This document shows positions 1 to 8,126 of a DNA stretch of 64,000 nucleotides, in pieces. The position numbers were made by a program, and so were the translations under genes. Origin of the DNA: an uncultured Oscillospiraceae bacterium (GTDB lineage: Bacteria; Bacillota; Clostridia; Oscillospirales; Acutalibacteraceae); contig CASFCH010000009.1 in the NCBI GenBank assembly GCA_949293315.1, positions 150,427-214,426 on the forward strand. The letters are read 5' to 3'. Numbering within the stretch: position 1 is the stretch's first letter; every line of letters starts with the position of its first letter. The notes under the pieces are model-generated. The model was given only the letters and a program-made list of their open reading frames with translations. It was not told where the DNA came from and did no database searches.

Positions 1-1
1 G

Positions 2-781
2 GAGGATGAGGCCGTCACGGCGCAGAACGCCGCCCAGAAGCTGGAGATGCTGGAGGGCAGCCGCCTTTCGAGCGTAAAGGTCAGCTATGTCCACGGCAGC
101 GAGGCGGAGAAATCCGTCAGTGTTGCGAAGGGGTACACGGCGCAGTCGGTCCGCTATGAGGTGATCGGGACCACGGGATACATCCGGGTGACGCACTTTT
201 ATCAGAACACCGTTTCGCAGATGAAGGAGGCGCTGGACAAGCTGGCGGCGCAGAGCGTCCTCAGCCTGGTGATCGATGTGCGTCAGGCCTCTGAGGGCGA
301 TACGCAGTACGCCGTCAGCACGGCGGACCTGATGGTGCCGCTGACGGAGGGGAGCGCCCTCGTCACGGCGTATGATAAGAATGAAGAGGTGTATAAGACC
401 TTTGCCTCGGATGCGAACAGCGTCTCCTACCCCATGGCGGTGCTCGTGGACGGCGGTACGTCCGGGCCCGGTGAGATCTTTGCCGTGACGCTGCGCGATT
501 TCGGCGCGCAGCTCGTCGGGCAGCAGACGGCCGGCGTGGGGACAATGAGCGAGATCTTCCAGCTCAACGACGGCTCCGCAGTCCGACTGACGGTGGCCGT
601 GCTCCAGCCGTATAAGAGCGAACGGTTCGACGGGGTGGGGCTGACACCGGATATTGAGGCGGCGCTCACGCCCGAGCAGCAGCAGAATCTCAAGCTCCTC
701 GCCCACGACGAGGATGCACAGCTCCAGGCGGCGCTCGACTATCTGAATGCGACGGGCGTCTCCCAGGCAAATACGCAGTAG
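2..781 (+). CDS. S41-like (C-terminal processing) peptidase, partial, probably inactive
   Basis: The reading frame is open from base 2, so the gene starts before the window; about 260 residues remain. The visible part carries the second half of a CtpA/Tsp-type S41 domain. It has a GYIRVTHFY strand, a core VIDVR strand, the GGTSGPGE nucleophile loop (codons 458-475), an RDFG aspartate and a GxxTxG segment ending in the VGLTPDIE motif typical of CtpA C-termini. In E. coli Tsp the catalytic residues are Ser430, Asp441 and Lys455. Here the Asp is kept (codon 497), but the Ser position reads Gly (codon 464) and the Lys position reads Val (codon 536). A Ser lies one position earlier, so a shifted nucleophile cannot be excluded. 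The fold call is firm; activity is doubtful. It may act as a PDZ/S41 scaffold outside the membrane. The signal peptide and PDZ domain are not visible. Confidence 0.8.
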   Translation, partial: EDEAVTAQNAAQKLEMLEGSRLSSVKVSYVHGSEAEKSVSVAKGYTAQSVRYEVIGTTGYIRVTHFYQNTVSQMKEALDKLAAQSVLSLVIDVRQASEGDTQYAVSTADLMVPLTEGSALVTAYDKNEEVYKTFASDANSVSYPMAVLVDGGTSGPGEIFAVTLRDFGAQLVGQQTAGVGTMSEIFQLNDGSAVRLTVAVLQPYKSERFDGVGLTPDIEAALTPEQQQNLKLLAHDEDAQLQAALDYLNATGVSQANTQ

Positions 782-836
782 CCGGCGGCGCGTGGTGATA
801 ATATACGGTAATTTTTCTGCAGTAATTGATAATCTA

Positions 837-865
837 TTGACAAACTACAATAAAAGCGGTATCAT
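837..865 (+). promoter_or_regulatory. Sigma-A promoter of glpK
   Basis: TTGACA at 837-842 and TATCAT at 860-865 are separated by 17 bp, which is a near-consensus vegetative promoter. It leaves about 150 nt of untranslated leader before glpK, and that leader contains the hairpin at 924-961. Confidence 0.75.
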
Positions 866-922
866 ATACTTGGAATCATTTGAATAACGCTGCCAAGAGA
901 GGCTGAAAGGCGATAGAGAAAA

Positions 923-974
923 GGGCAGATCAACCGGCCGGTTCGGCAGGTTGCATCTGCCTGTTTTCTTTTTT
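923..974 (+). terminator. Attenuator-like terminator in the glpK leader
   Basis: GGCAGAT (924-930) pairs with ATCTGCC (955-961). CAACC/GGTTG and GCC/GGC pair further inside, and a T-rich tract follows at 963-973. The hairpin lies between the promoter at 837 and the glpK start, so it would stop the glpK transcript itself. The upstream GCTGCC near 889 could compete for the CGGCAGG strand. In Firmicutes, glp leaders of this layout are controlled by the antiterminator GlpP with glycerol-3-phosphate. That regulator is not in the window, so the mechanism is inferred. Confidence 0.6.
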
Positions 975-1020
975 CAGAGCTGTCCTTTTTCTCCGGCGCG
1001 ATTTCAAGGGAGGTATGAGT

Positions 1021-2538
1021 TTGGCCAAGTATATTTTGTCCCTGGATCAGGGGACCACGAGCTCCCGCGCGATCCTGTTTGACAGACAGGGCCGGATTGC
1101 GGGAAAGGCGCAGTTTGAGTTCAACCAGATCTACCCCCAGACCGGCTGGGTGGAACACGACCCGATGGAGATCCTGTACAGTCAGTTCCAGTCGATCACC
1201 TCGCTGCTCTCCTCCGGCAATTTTAAGGCGGAGGACATCGCCGCGATCGGGATCACCAATCAGCGCGAGACGACCATCCTGTGGGATAGTGAGACGGGCA
1301 GGCCGGTGTATAACGCCATCGTCTGGCAGTGCCGCCGCACGGCCCCCATGTGCGAGGAGCTCAAGAGCCGCGGCCTTGAAAAGTATGTCAAGGAGAAGAC
1401 CGGTCTGCTGATCGACGCCTACTTTTCGGGGACCAAGATCAAGTGGATCCTGGACAATGTGCCGGAGGCGCGCCGACTCGCGGAGCGCGGGCAGCTGCTG
1501 TTCGGCACGGTGGAGACCTGGCTGATCTGGAACCTGACAAACGGCGCCGTCCATGTGACGGATTACTCGAACGCCTCGCGGACCATGCTCTTTGATGCGG
1601 ACAATCTCTGCTGGGATGAGCGCCTGTGCGAGGAGCTCGATATCCCCATGGAGATCCTGCCCAAGATCGTCCCGAACAGCTGCATTTACGGGGAGGTCGC
1701 CCCGGGCGTCCGCGGCCTGGAGGAGCTGGCGGGCATTCCGATCTCCGGCGCCGTGGGCGATCAGCCCGGCGCGCTGTTCGGGCAGGCCTGCTTTGAGAAG
1801 GGCCAGGCCAAGAATACATACGGCACGGGCTGCTTCCTGCTGATGAATACGGGCGAGGAGCGTGTGCACTCACGCAATAACCTGGTATCCGGCGTGGCGT
1901 GGGGCATCGGTGATCAGGTGACCTATGCGCTGGAGGGCAGCGCCTTTAACGCGGGCAGCGTGATCAAGTGGCTGCGGGATGAGCTGCATCTGATCGACAA
2001 TGCCCGCCGCTGCGACGAGCTGGCGGAGAGCGTGGAGGATGCCAACGGCGTCTATCTGGTACCGGCGTTCACGGGGCTCGGCGCGCCGTACTGGGATATG
2101 TATGCGCGCGGCTGTATCGTGGGCCTGACGCGCGGCGTCAACGCCAAGCACATCGCCCGTGCGGTGATCGAGTGCATCACCTATCAGATGACCGATCTGC
2201 TCAAGGCCATGGAGAGCGATTCCGGGATCCATCTGAAAGAACTGCGCGTGGACGGCGGCGCGAGTGTGAGCAATATCATGATGCAGATCCAGGCGGACAT
2301 GATCAATGCATCCGTCAACCGTCCGAAGACGGTGGAGACCACGGCGCTTGGCGCGGCCTATCTGGCGGGCCTTGCCGTCGGCTTCTGGGACAATCTGGAT
2401 CAGCTGGAGGCCAACCGCGAGGTGGAACGGCTGTTCACGCCGAATATCGACCCCGCCCGGCGGGAAAAACTGTACCGTGGGTGGCAGCGCGCGGTCGAGC
2501 GCTCCCGAAACTGGGCGGACCCGAACGAGATGGACTAA
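1021..2538 (+). CDS. glpK: Glycerol kinase
   Basis: FGGY-family kinase that phosphorylates glycerol to sn-glycerol-3-phosphate in the cytoplasm. The N-terminal phosphate-binding DQGTTSSRA, the glycerol-site segments ITNQRETT and VWQCRRT, GAVGDQPGALFGQ in the middle and the C-terminal RVDGGAS and TTALGAAYLAG motifs are all present. The length of 505 residues matches the family. The TTG at 1021 is preferred as start because AAGGGAGG (1006-1013) sits 7 nt before it, whereas the ATG at 1015 is only 1 nt from that site. It is first in a co-directional group with a type-2 dehydrogenase and malic enzyme. Expression is probably controlled by the leader hairpin upstream. Confidence 0.95.
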   Translation: MAKYILSLDQGTTSSRAILFDRQGRIAGKAQFEFNQIYPQTGWVEHDPMEILYSQFQSITSLLSSGNFKAEDIAAIGITNQRETTILWDSETGRPVYNAIVWQCRRTAPMCEELKSRGLEKYVKEKTGLLIDAYFSGTKIKWILDNVPEARRLAERGQLLFGTVETWLIWNLTNGAVHVTDYSNASRTMLFDADNLCWDERLCEELDIPMEILPKIVPNSCIYGEVAPGVRGLEELAGIPISGAVGDQPGALFGQACFEKGQAKNTYGTGCFLLMNTGEERVHSRNNLVSGVAWGIGDQVTYALEGSAFNAGSVIKWLRDELHLIDNARRCDELAESVEDANGVYLVPAFTGLGAPYWDMYARGCIVGLTRGVNAKHIARAVIECITYQMTDLLKAMESDSGIHLKELRVDGGASVSNIMMQIQADMINASVNRPKTVETTALGAAYLAGLAVGFWDNLDQLEANREVERLFTPNIDPARREKLYRGWQRAVERSRNWADPNEMD

Positions 2539-2606
2539 ATCAAATCGGTTCACATCCCCCTGCGCGGGGGTAAGGATACAGACAATACAAGCAGGAGGTA
2601 ATTCAT

Positions 2607-3716
2607 ATGGCAAACAATATTGTCGATTGGAAAACGATTACAGACTTTGTGACAGACGCCTTTGTGGGCGTGGGCGTCCCGCGCCCGGACGCGGAGATCT
2701 GCGCCGACGTGCTGCTCGAGTCCGACAAGCGCGGCATCGAGTCCCACGGCGTCAACCGCTTTAAGCCCATCTATATCGACCGCATCAACGCCGGGATCCA
2801 GAACCCGGTCACGAACTTTGAGGTCGTCCGCGAGACGCCGACCACCGCGGTTGTGGACGGCCACGACGGCATGGGCCAGGTCATCGGCTACAAATCCATG
2901 AATATGGCGATCGAAAAGGCCAAAAAGTACGGCATGGGCATGGTGGCCGTGCGCAACTCCTGCCACTACGGCATCGCGGGCTACTATGCGACCATGGCGA
3001 CCAAGGCCGGCATGATCGGCATCACCGGCACCAACGCCCGCCCGTCCATCGCCCCCACCTTTGGTGTGGAGAACATGCTCGGCACCAACCCGCTCACCTT
3101 CGGAATGCCCACGGATGAGGACTTCCCCTTTGTGCTCGACTGCGCCACCTCCATCACGCAGCGCGGCAAGCTGGAGTACTACTCCCGCATCGGCAAGGCC
3201 ACCCCGGCCGGGATGGTCATCGGGCGCGACGGCTCTGCGATGACGGATACGGACGATATCCTCGTCAAGCTCAATACCAAGGAGGCCGCGCTCGCCCCGC
3301 TCGGCGGCATCGGTGAGGAACTGGCCGGATACAAGGGCTATGGCTATGCCACCGTCGTGGAGCTGCTCTCCGCGGCGCTTCAGCAGGGCAATTACCTGAC
3401 CATGCTCACCGGTATCGGCGCCAACGGGGAGAAGGTTCCGTACCATCTGGGGCACTTCTTTATCGCGATCGACACCGAGGCGTTCATGGGCCTTGACGCA
3501 TTCAAGAAGACGGCGGGCGACATTCTCCGCGCGCTGCGCGCCTCCCAGAAGGCGCCGGGTGAGGATCACATCTACACGGCGGGCGAGAAGGAGTGGAACG
3601 TCTGGCAGCAGCGCAAGGACAGCGGCGTGCCGATCAATGACGCCGTCCAGAAGGAGCTGTGCGCGGTGCGCGACAGCCTGAACCTGACCCAGTATAAATT
3701 CCCGTGGGAGGAGTAA
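2607..3716 (+). CDS. Type-2 malate/L-lactate dehydrogenase family (Ldh2) oxidoreductase
   Basis: NAD(P)-dependent oxidoreductase of the type-2 malate/lactate dehydrogenase family (COG2055, YlbC/YiaK-like), unrelated to classical Rossmann-fold MDH. Family marks include the N-terminal ESDKRGIESHGVNR with the conserved His, VVDGHDGMGQ, VRNSCHYGIAGYY, GTNARPSIAPTFG and GTNPLTFGMPT. The length of 369 residues is typical. AGGAGG stands 8 nt before the ATG. It lies 68 bp after glpK and 45 bp before malic enzyme, so malate is a plausible substrate, but this family also uses lactate, ureidoglycolate and sulfolactate. Substrate therefore remains open. Confidence 0.88.
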   Translation: MANNIVDWKTITDFVTDAFVGVGVPRPDAEICADVLLESDKRGIESHGVNRFKPIYIDRINAGIQNPVTNFEVVRETPTTAVVDGHDGMGQVIGYKSMNMAIEKAKKYGMGMVAVRNSCHYGIAGYYATMATKAGMIGITGTNARPSIAPTFGVENMLGTNPLTFGMPTDEDFPFVLDCATSITQRGKLEYYSRIGKATPAGMVIGRDGSAMTDTDDILVKLNTKEAALAPLGGIGEELAGYKGYGYATVVELLSAALQQGNYLTMLTGIGANGEKVPYHLGHFFIAIDTEAFMGLDAFKKTAGDILRALRASQKAPGEDHIYTAGEKEWNVWQQRKDSGVPINDAVQKELCAVRDSLNLTQYKFPWEE

Positions 3717-3761
3717 TCCCGCCGGAGGTCATACCGCTGAATCATCATAAGGAGTGTTAAC

Positions 3762-4934
3762 ATGGATTACGCAAAGGAATCATTACGTCTGCACTATGAG
3801 TGGAAGGGCAAGCTGGAGGTCACTCCGCGCGCCACGGTCAACAATCAGGAGGAGCTCTCCCTGGCCTATACGCCGGGCGTCGCCCAGCCCTGCCTGGAGA
3901 TACGCGACGATATCAATAAGTCCTATGAGCTGACCCGCCGCTGGAATACGGTCGCCGTCGTCACGGACGGCACGGCGGTGCTCGGCCTGGGCGACATCGG
4001 CCCGGAGGCCGGTATGCCGGTTATGGAGGGCAAGTGCGTGCTCTTCAAGGCGTTCGGCGATGTGGACGCCATCCCGCTGTGCGTCCGCTCCAAGGATGTG
4101 GACGAGATCGTCAACACCATCGCCCTGCTCGCGGGCAGCTTTGGCGGCGTGAATCTGGAGGATATCGCCGCGCCCCGCTGCTTTGAGATCGAGCGCAAGC
4201 TCAAGGAGCGCTGCGATATCCCGATCTTCCACGACGATCAGCACGGCACGGCGGTGATCGTGTCCGCGGCGCTGATCAACGCGCTCAAGATCGTGAATAA
4301 AAAGCTGGAGGACTGCACGGTTGTGTTCAGCGGCGCGGGCGCTGCCGGCGTCGCCATCGCAAAGCTGCTCATCAGCCAGGGGCTGAAAAAGGTCCTCATC
4401 TGCGACCGCAAGGGCATTATCAGCGCGGATGACCCGAACCTGACGCCCGCCAAGCAGGAGATCGCCGCCTTCACCAACGCGGAGCATAAGCACGGCACGC
4501 TGGCCGACGCCATGGTGGGCGCGGATATCTTCATCGGCGTGTCCGCCCCCGGTATTGTCACGCAGGATATGGTCCGCTCCATGGCCAAAGATCCGATCGT
4601 CCTTCCGATGGCGAACCCCGTGCCGGAGATCATGCCCGATCTGGCGCTTGAGGCGGGGGCCAAGGTGGTCGGCACCGGGCGCAGCGACTTTGCCAACCAG
4701 ATCAACAACGTGCTCGCGGTCCCGGGCATCTTCCGCGGCGCGCTCGACGTGCGCGCGAGCGATATCAATGAGGAGATGAAGATCGCGGCGGCGCATGCGC
4801 TCGCCGACCTCGTCAGCCCGGAGGAGCTGTGCCCCGAGTACATTATCCCCAAGGCGTTTGACAAGCGCGTCGGTCCCGCCGTTGCGGCGGCGGTCGCCAA
4901 GGCGGCCCGTGATTCCGGCGTAGCCAGGATCTGA
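3762..4934 (+). CDS. NAD(P)-dependent malic enzyme
   Basis: Oxidative decarboxylation of malate to pyruvate and CO2 in the cytosol. The 390-residue length fits the short bacterial form (YtsJ/MaeB N-terminal type without the phosphotransacetylase extension). The N-terminal malic domain shows YTPGVAQPC, TDGTAVLGLGDIGPEAG with the downstream VMEGK lysine, and metal-ligand PIFHDDQHGT near residue 155. The C-terminal NAD-binding domain shows VFSGAGAAGVAIA. AAGGAG precedes the ATG at 3762. A strong terminator follows, so glpK, the dehydrogenase and this gene may form one unit that feeds C3/C4 carbon to pyruvate. Confidence 0.93.
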   Translation: MDYAKESLRLHYEWKGKLEVTPRATVNNQEELSLAYTPGVAQPCLEIRDDINKSYELTRRWNTVAVVTDGTAVLGLGDIGPEAGMPVMEGKCVLFKAFGDVDAIPLCVRSKDVDEIVNTIALLAGSFGGVNLEDIAAPRCFEIERKLKERCDIPIFHDDQHGTAVIVSAALINALKIVNKKLEDCTVVFSGAGAAGVAIAKLLISQGLKKVLICDRKGIISADDPNLTPAKQEIAAFTNAEHKHGTLADAMVGADIFIGVSAPGIVTQDMVRSMAKDPIVLPMANPVPEIMPDLALEAGAKVVGTGRSDFANQINNVLAVPGIFRGALDVRASDINEEMKIAAAHALADLVSPEELCPEYIIPKAFDKRVGPAVAAAVAKAARDSGVARI

Positions 4935-4962
4935 GAAGAGCTTTAGCAATCATCAAACAATA

Positions 4963-5004
4963 GCGGCCCGCATCGGAGAAAAACCGGTGTGGGCCGCCCT
5001 TTTT
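4963..5004 (+). terminator. Terminator after malic enzyme gene
   Basis: GCGGCCCGCATCGG (4963-4976) pairs with CCGGTGTGGGCCGC (4984-4997), with a short A-rich loop and TTTTT at 5000-5004. Confidence 0.85.
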
Positions 5005-5070
5005 ATATGGAATGATCCCAATTCAATCAGATGCTTTATCCGCATGCCGCCGAGTTGGTGAAAGCAGCCG

Positions 5071-5103
5071 AAAAACGGCGCCCTGAAAAAAATTCAGAGC
5101 GCC
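5071..5103 (-). terminator. Terminator of the secreted-protein gene
   Basis: On the minus strand, GGCGCTCTGAA pairs with TTCAGGGCGCC around a T loop, followed by GTTTTT. It ends the gene at 5176-5889. Its core resembles the terminator at 6108-6135 of the neighbouring gene. Confidence 0.75.
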
Positions 5104-5175
5104 AACGCGGAAGAATGCGTGAGTTAAATATTTTTGGTGTACGGCTTTATTTAGGAACGGGAGGACCGTTGAACT

Positions 5176-5889
5176 TTATACCACGGTAACTGAAGAACCG
5201 TTGTAAACCCAGTCGGGGATCGTCGGGTTCCAAGTATCAAGTTCGCTGCTATAAATGATGAAAATATTGTATAAAAGATCTTGATTTAATGGTATAATTC
5301 CCAACTTTTGATACAGTGTAAATCCCGGCACATAAACCAACATGTCCTCCCCCTCTAAGCTTTCTGCGGCGGATTTTAGCGTCCACTTTTCCCCAACGCT
5401 GAGAAACATATCGGAAGAGTTAGTAATAAAAGCAAGGCCATCGAAATATGTTAAAAGTGTTTGACTAATTGCGAGAACTAAATTTATGGCTGCATCTGAT
5501 TTGAATTCCGAGGAATTTATGACTTCATTCCAAAATTTTTTGTTTCCCGCAATTAAACTGATCGTGTATGTCCTTTGCACAAGAGACCCCTGATATGAAA
5601 AACTGCCTCGGAATTCATACGCTGCAAGCCCGTTTGCCTCATTCACCTTAACAGAAAGGCTGGTTAAATTATCCTTATTTACTTCGTTTGGAAGGACACG
5701 GTTATGCATATAGGTAAAGAAAGCATAGCGGTAAAGAACGCCGGGAGTGTAAGCCGCATAGGACGTAATTGTTTCCTCGTCTGGGTCGGTAGACGTCTGG
5801 GCAGATACACCGCTCAGGAACCCGATCTGTCCGAGCAAAACAATACACATTGCAAGGGATAATAGCCTTTTTTTCAGATTCCTTTTCAT
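5176..5889 (-). CDS. Secreted protein of unknown function
   Basis: 237 residues with a clear Sec signal peptide: a basic MKRNLKKR start, a hydrophobic stretch to about residue 28 and a probable cut after GVSAQ. The mature part has no motif I recognise. It is rich in aromatic and hydroxyl residues, has no cysteine cluster, and carries no anchor or lipobox, so it is probably released or loosely attached. GGAGGGG lies 5-6 nt before the ATG. It is a single-gene unit with its own promoter (6008-6035) and terminator. It is visibly more AT-rich than the flanking metabolic genes, which suggests recent acquisition. Confidence 0.6.
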   Translation of the reverse strand: MKRNLKKRLLSLAMCIVLLGQIGFLSGVSAQTSTDPDEETITSYAAYTPGVLYRYAFFTYMHNRVLPNEVNKDNLTSLSVKVNEANGLAAYEFRGSFSYQGSLVQRTYTISLIAGNKKFWNEVINSSEFKSDAAINLVLAISQTLLTYFDGLAFITNSSDMFLSVGEKWTLKSAAESLEGEDMLVYVPGFTLYQKLGIIPLNQDLLYNIFIIYSSELDTWNPTIPDWVYNGSSVTVV

Positions 5890-6007
5890 TGATTCCCCTC
5901 CATAGATCCATAGAATTTGTTGAATATTGATTTGATCGACGGCATGAATGGTGCATCGGAATCATCCCCCTTGCAAAGAGGTGTATAAAAACAATCTGTA
6001 CAATTTG

Positions 6008-6035
6008 ATTATAGCTGATTATGCTTAAATTTCAA
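6008..6035 (-). promoter_or_regulatory. Promoter of the secreted-protein gene
   Basis: Minus strand: TTGAAA (6035-6030), 16 bp, TATAAT (6013-6008). It lies about 120 bp before the start codon at 5889. Confidence 0.6.
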
Positions 6036-6100
6036 TATTAGAATTACACAATTTTATATTTTGTAAATTTGTAAATAATCACGAATCAGGGCTTTAGCAT

Positions 6101-6135
6101 AAAAAAACAGGGCCCTGAAATACTTCAGAGCCCTG
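6101..6135 (-). terminator. Terminator of the GPH transporter gene
   Basis: Minus strand CAGGGCTCTGAA/TTCAGGGCCCTG hairpin (6135-6108) followed by a run of seven T (6107-6101). It starts 10 nt after the stop codon of the 6146-7783 gene. Confidence 0.88.
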
Positions 6136-6145
6136 AAAAAGGACT

Positions 6146-7783
6146 TTAGTAAATTCGAGCTCTCGCAGTCACACTGGCGAGATCTTCGGAGACGGGCTCC
6201 AGATTGATACCGGACTTCTCGGCCGTTTCAATCACCTCAGCCTCAGTCACCTTGCCGACGTCAATCCCTTTTTCCTTCGCGACAATACGGCGCACGCGCA
6301 GGAACTCGAGGATCTTGGCGTGTTCCTTATTGGTGAGCGGATATTTCCATGTCGGGATGATGGAGAGCAGGCAGCCGATCGCCGGCGGGATGGAGACGAG
6401 GAAGAACATGGCAGCAGCGTACTCTGCGTAATCGGCCTTGAAAGTCATACTCGGATTTGCGGTCAGCATTTCGTTGACCTGCTTAATAACCTCATCGCTG
6501 AATCCTACGATTGTAAAGACAACAGACTGCAGGATTGCAGAGACGCCGCCGCCTAACTTTGTTGCAAAGGACTGCCCGGAGAAGAAGACGCCGTCCGGAC
6601 GGACGCCGGTCGTATACTCCTCATAGTCAATACAGTCGGCAATCATGACAGACTGAAGGACGTTGACCACACCGGTACCCGCGCCTGCTAACAGGAACAG
6701 GACGAAGAGTACAAACATCCAGCCCCAGTTGTCCAAGGACTGCGGTGCCATCAGGTAGACGACAAAAATTAGCGCAAACGGGATGCCACTGATGACATTA
6801 CTCACATTAAATAGACGTTTTTTCTCATATTTGGCCGCCAACGCCGGTGCAAACGCCATGGCGATAAACTGGCCACCAAAGATTGCACCGCCCAGGAAAA
6901 TCATTTGTACAATATAGGAATCGCGTCCAAAGTTTCCAAAATAGTAGGACAGTAGATTCATTGCAACGAGTGTCAGCAGCTGGAAGGGGCTGCGCAGCAC
7001 GGCGGAGACCAGAATCTTGCGGAAGGGCTTGTTGCGCCACATGACCTGAAAGTTTTCCTTGAGGGAATAGTGTCGCTCAGACTGTGGTACGCGCTCTTTG
7101 ACGGCACCCGCGCACTGAAAAAGCAATGTGGAGATGATTGTCAGGACTACGCCCACAATAATAAAGCCGTACTGATTTGCAGTCGAAACATTACCGACGG
7201 AAGTAGCGAGTGCTTTGCCAAGTTCCTGTGAGATTGGGACGATGGTGAGCAAGACAAGAGCACCGCCGAGTCCAGCTGCAATACGGGCGAGGGAAAGCAG
7301 ACTGGCGCGGTGTTTCTCATCGTCGGTCATCAGTGCTGTGACGCCCCACAGTGGGATATCGCCAGCCGTGTAAGACATGCCCCACAGGATGTATGCGATA
7401 CCGGCCCACGCAATCATAAGTGTTTGTCCGGTTGGAGTGGTGGCGTCGGTGTATTGTATGTTGACGAAAGTGAGAATGGTGGTAATCATGACCACTCCGG
7501 GCACGAACATCAGATAGGGTTTACATTTGCCCCACTTGGAGCGGGTATGGTCGCAGATCGTGCCCATCATGGGGTCGTTGATTGCATCCCACACGCGTGC
7601 CACAGTAAAGATGATACCCGTTGCCCACTGCGGAATGAAAATGATGTTGTTTAAGTAGAAGACCAACCCCGTATTGATGATGTTGTAGATCATGTTCTGG
7701 CCGACCATACCCAGCAGGTACATATTGCGCTCCTTGGGCGTATATGTATTGGGGTTGCGCGGCTTCTTCAGTTTTTGACTCAA
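6146..7783 (-). CDS. GPH-family (glycoside-pentoside-hexuronide) sugar:cation symporter
   Basis: Polytopic membrane protein of 545 residues with about 12 predicted helices. The hallmark GPH/MFS_2 segment VWDAINDPMMGTICD followed by RSKWGKCKPY lies in the first third, and a second D-Y-E-E segment (DCIDYEEYTTG) lies in the last third. It should move a glycoside or uronide with Na+ or H+. A soluble C-terminal tail of about 60 residues extends past the last helix. The start is taken at TTG 7783 because AAGGGAGG (7798-7791) stands 7 nt away; upstream in-frame ATGs lack such a site. It is monocistronic with its own promoter (7826-7854) and terminator. No sugar-processing enzyme is adjacent, so the substrate is unknown. 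Confidence 0.87.
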   Translation of the reverse strand: MSQKLKKPRNPNTYTPKERNMYLLGMVGQNMIYNIINTGLVFYLNNIIFIPQWATGIIFTVARVWDAINDPMMGTICDHTRSKWGKCKPYLMFVPGVVMITTILTFVNIQYTDATTPTGQTLMIAWAGIAYILWGMSYTAGDIPLWGVTALMTDDEKHRASLLSLARIAAGLGGALVLLTIVPISQELGKALATSVGNVSTANQYGFIIVGVVLTIISTLLFQCAGAVKERVPQSERHYSLKENFQVMWRNKPFRKILVSAVLRSPFQLLTLVAMNLLSYYFGNFGRDSYIVQMIFLGGAIFGGQFIAMAFAPALAAKYEKKRLFNVSNVISGIPFALIFVVYLMAPQSLDNWGWMFVLFVLFLLAGAGTGVVNVLQSVMIADCIDYEEYTTGVRPDGVFFSGQSFATKLGGGVSAILQSVVFTIVGFSDEVIKQVNEMLTANPSMTFKADYAEYAAAMFFLVSIPPAIGCLLSIIPTWKYPLTNKEHAKILEFLRVRRIVAKEKGIDVGKVTEAEVIETAEKSGINLEPVSEDLASVTARARIY

Positions 7784-7825
7784 AAAAATACCTCCCTTTT
7801 CAAGTTTCCTTTTCCATACCTGACT

Positions 7826-7854
7826 ATTATAAAGCACTTTTAAAAATTAGTCAA
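7826..7854 (-). promoter_or_regulatory. Promoter of the GPH transporter
   Basis: Minus strand TTGACT (7854-7849), 17 bp, TATAAT (7831-7826), followed by a short leader to the TTG start at 7783. Confidence 0.8.
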
Positions 7855-8058
7855 CATATACAATATCTATTCGGCACATGATTTCTTTTTATGGGACGTT
7901 AGCACGAAATGTTTTACAAAATTGTTAATTCAGATTTATTCATTATCCCCAAACATGTCCGAATGTTCCCTGATTTCCGCAGCCTGACAGCCTCCCGAAG
8001 CCGTCTATATCCACAACATTACAGGGAAAATTGAAAACGGGATTGTCCACTTTATTTC

Positions 8059-8087
8059 TTGATAATGACGCGCCAGAATGATAAAAT
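8059..8087 (+). promoter_or_regulatory. Promoter of typA
   Basis: TTGATA (8059-8064), 17 bp, TAAAAT (8082-8087), 40 bp before the start codon. Confidence 0.65.
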
Positions 8088-8126
8088 ATAGTGATACCTG
8101 TTTTAGAAACATAAGGAAGGATCTCA

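Larger units (their letters stand above)
7784..8126. other. Divergent promoter region between the symporter and typA
   Basis: No gene is seen. It holds the minus-strand promoter at 7826-7854, the plus-strand promoter at 8059-8087, and about 200 bp of unremarkable AT-rich sequence between them. Confidence 0.6.

Noticed and set aside
5890..6100. Possible small gene at 5702-5965 (minus strand, 87 codons)
   Set aside because: It overlaps the start of the secreted-protein gene in another frame and lacks its own ribosome site.
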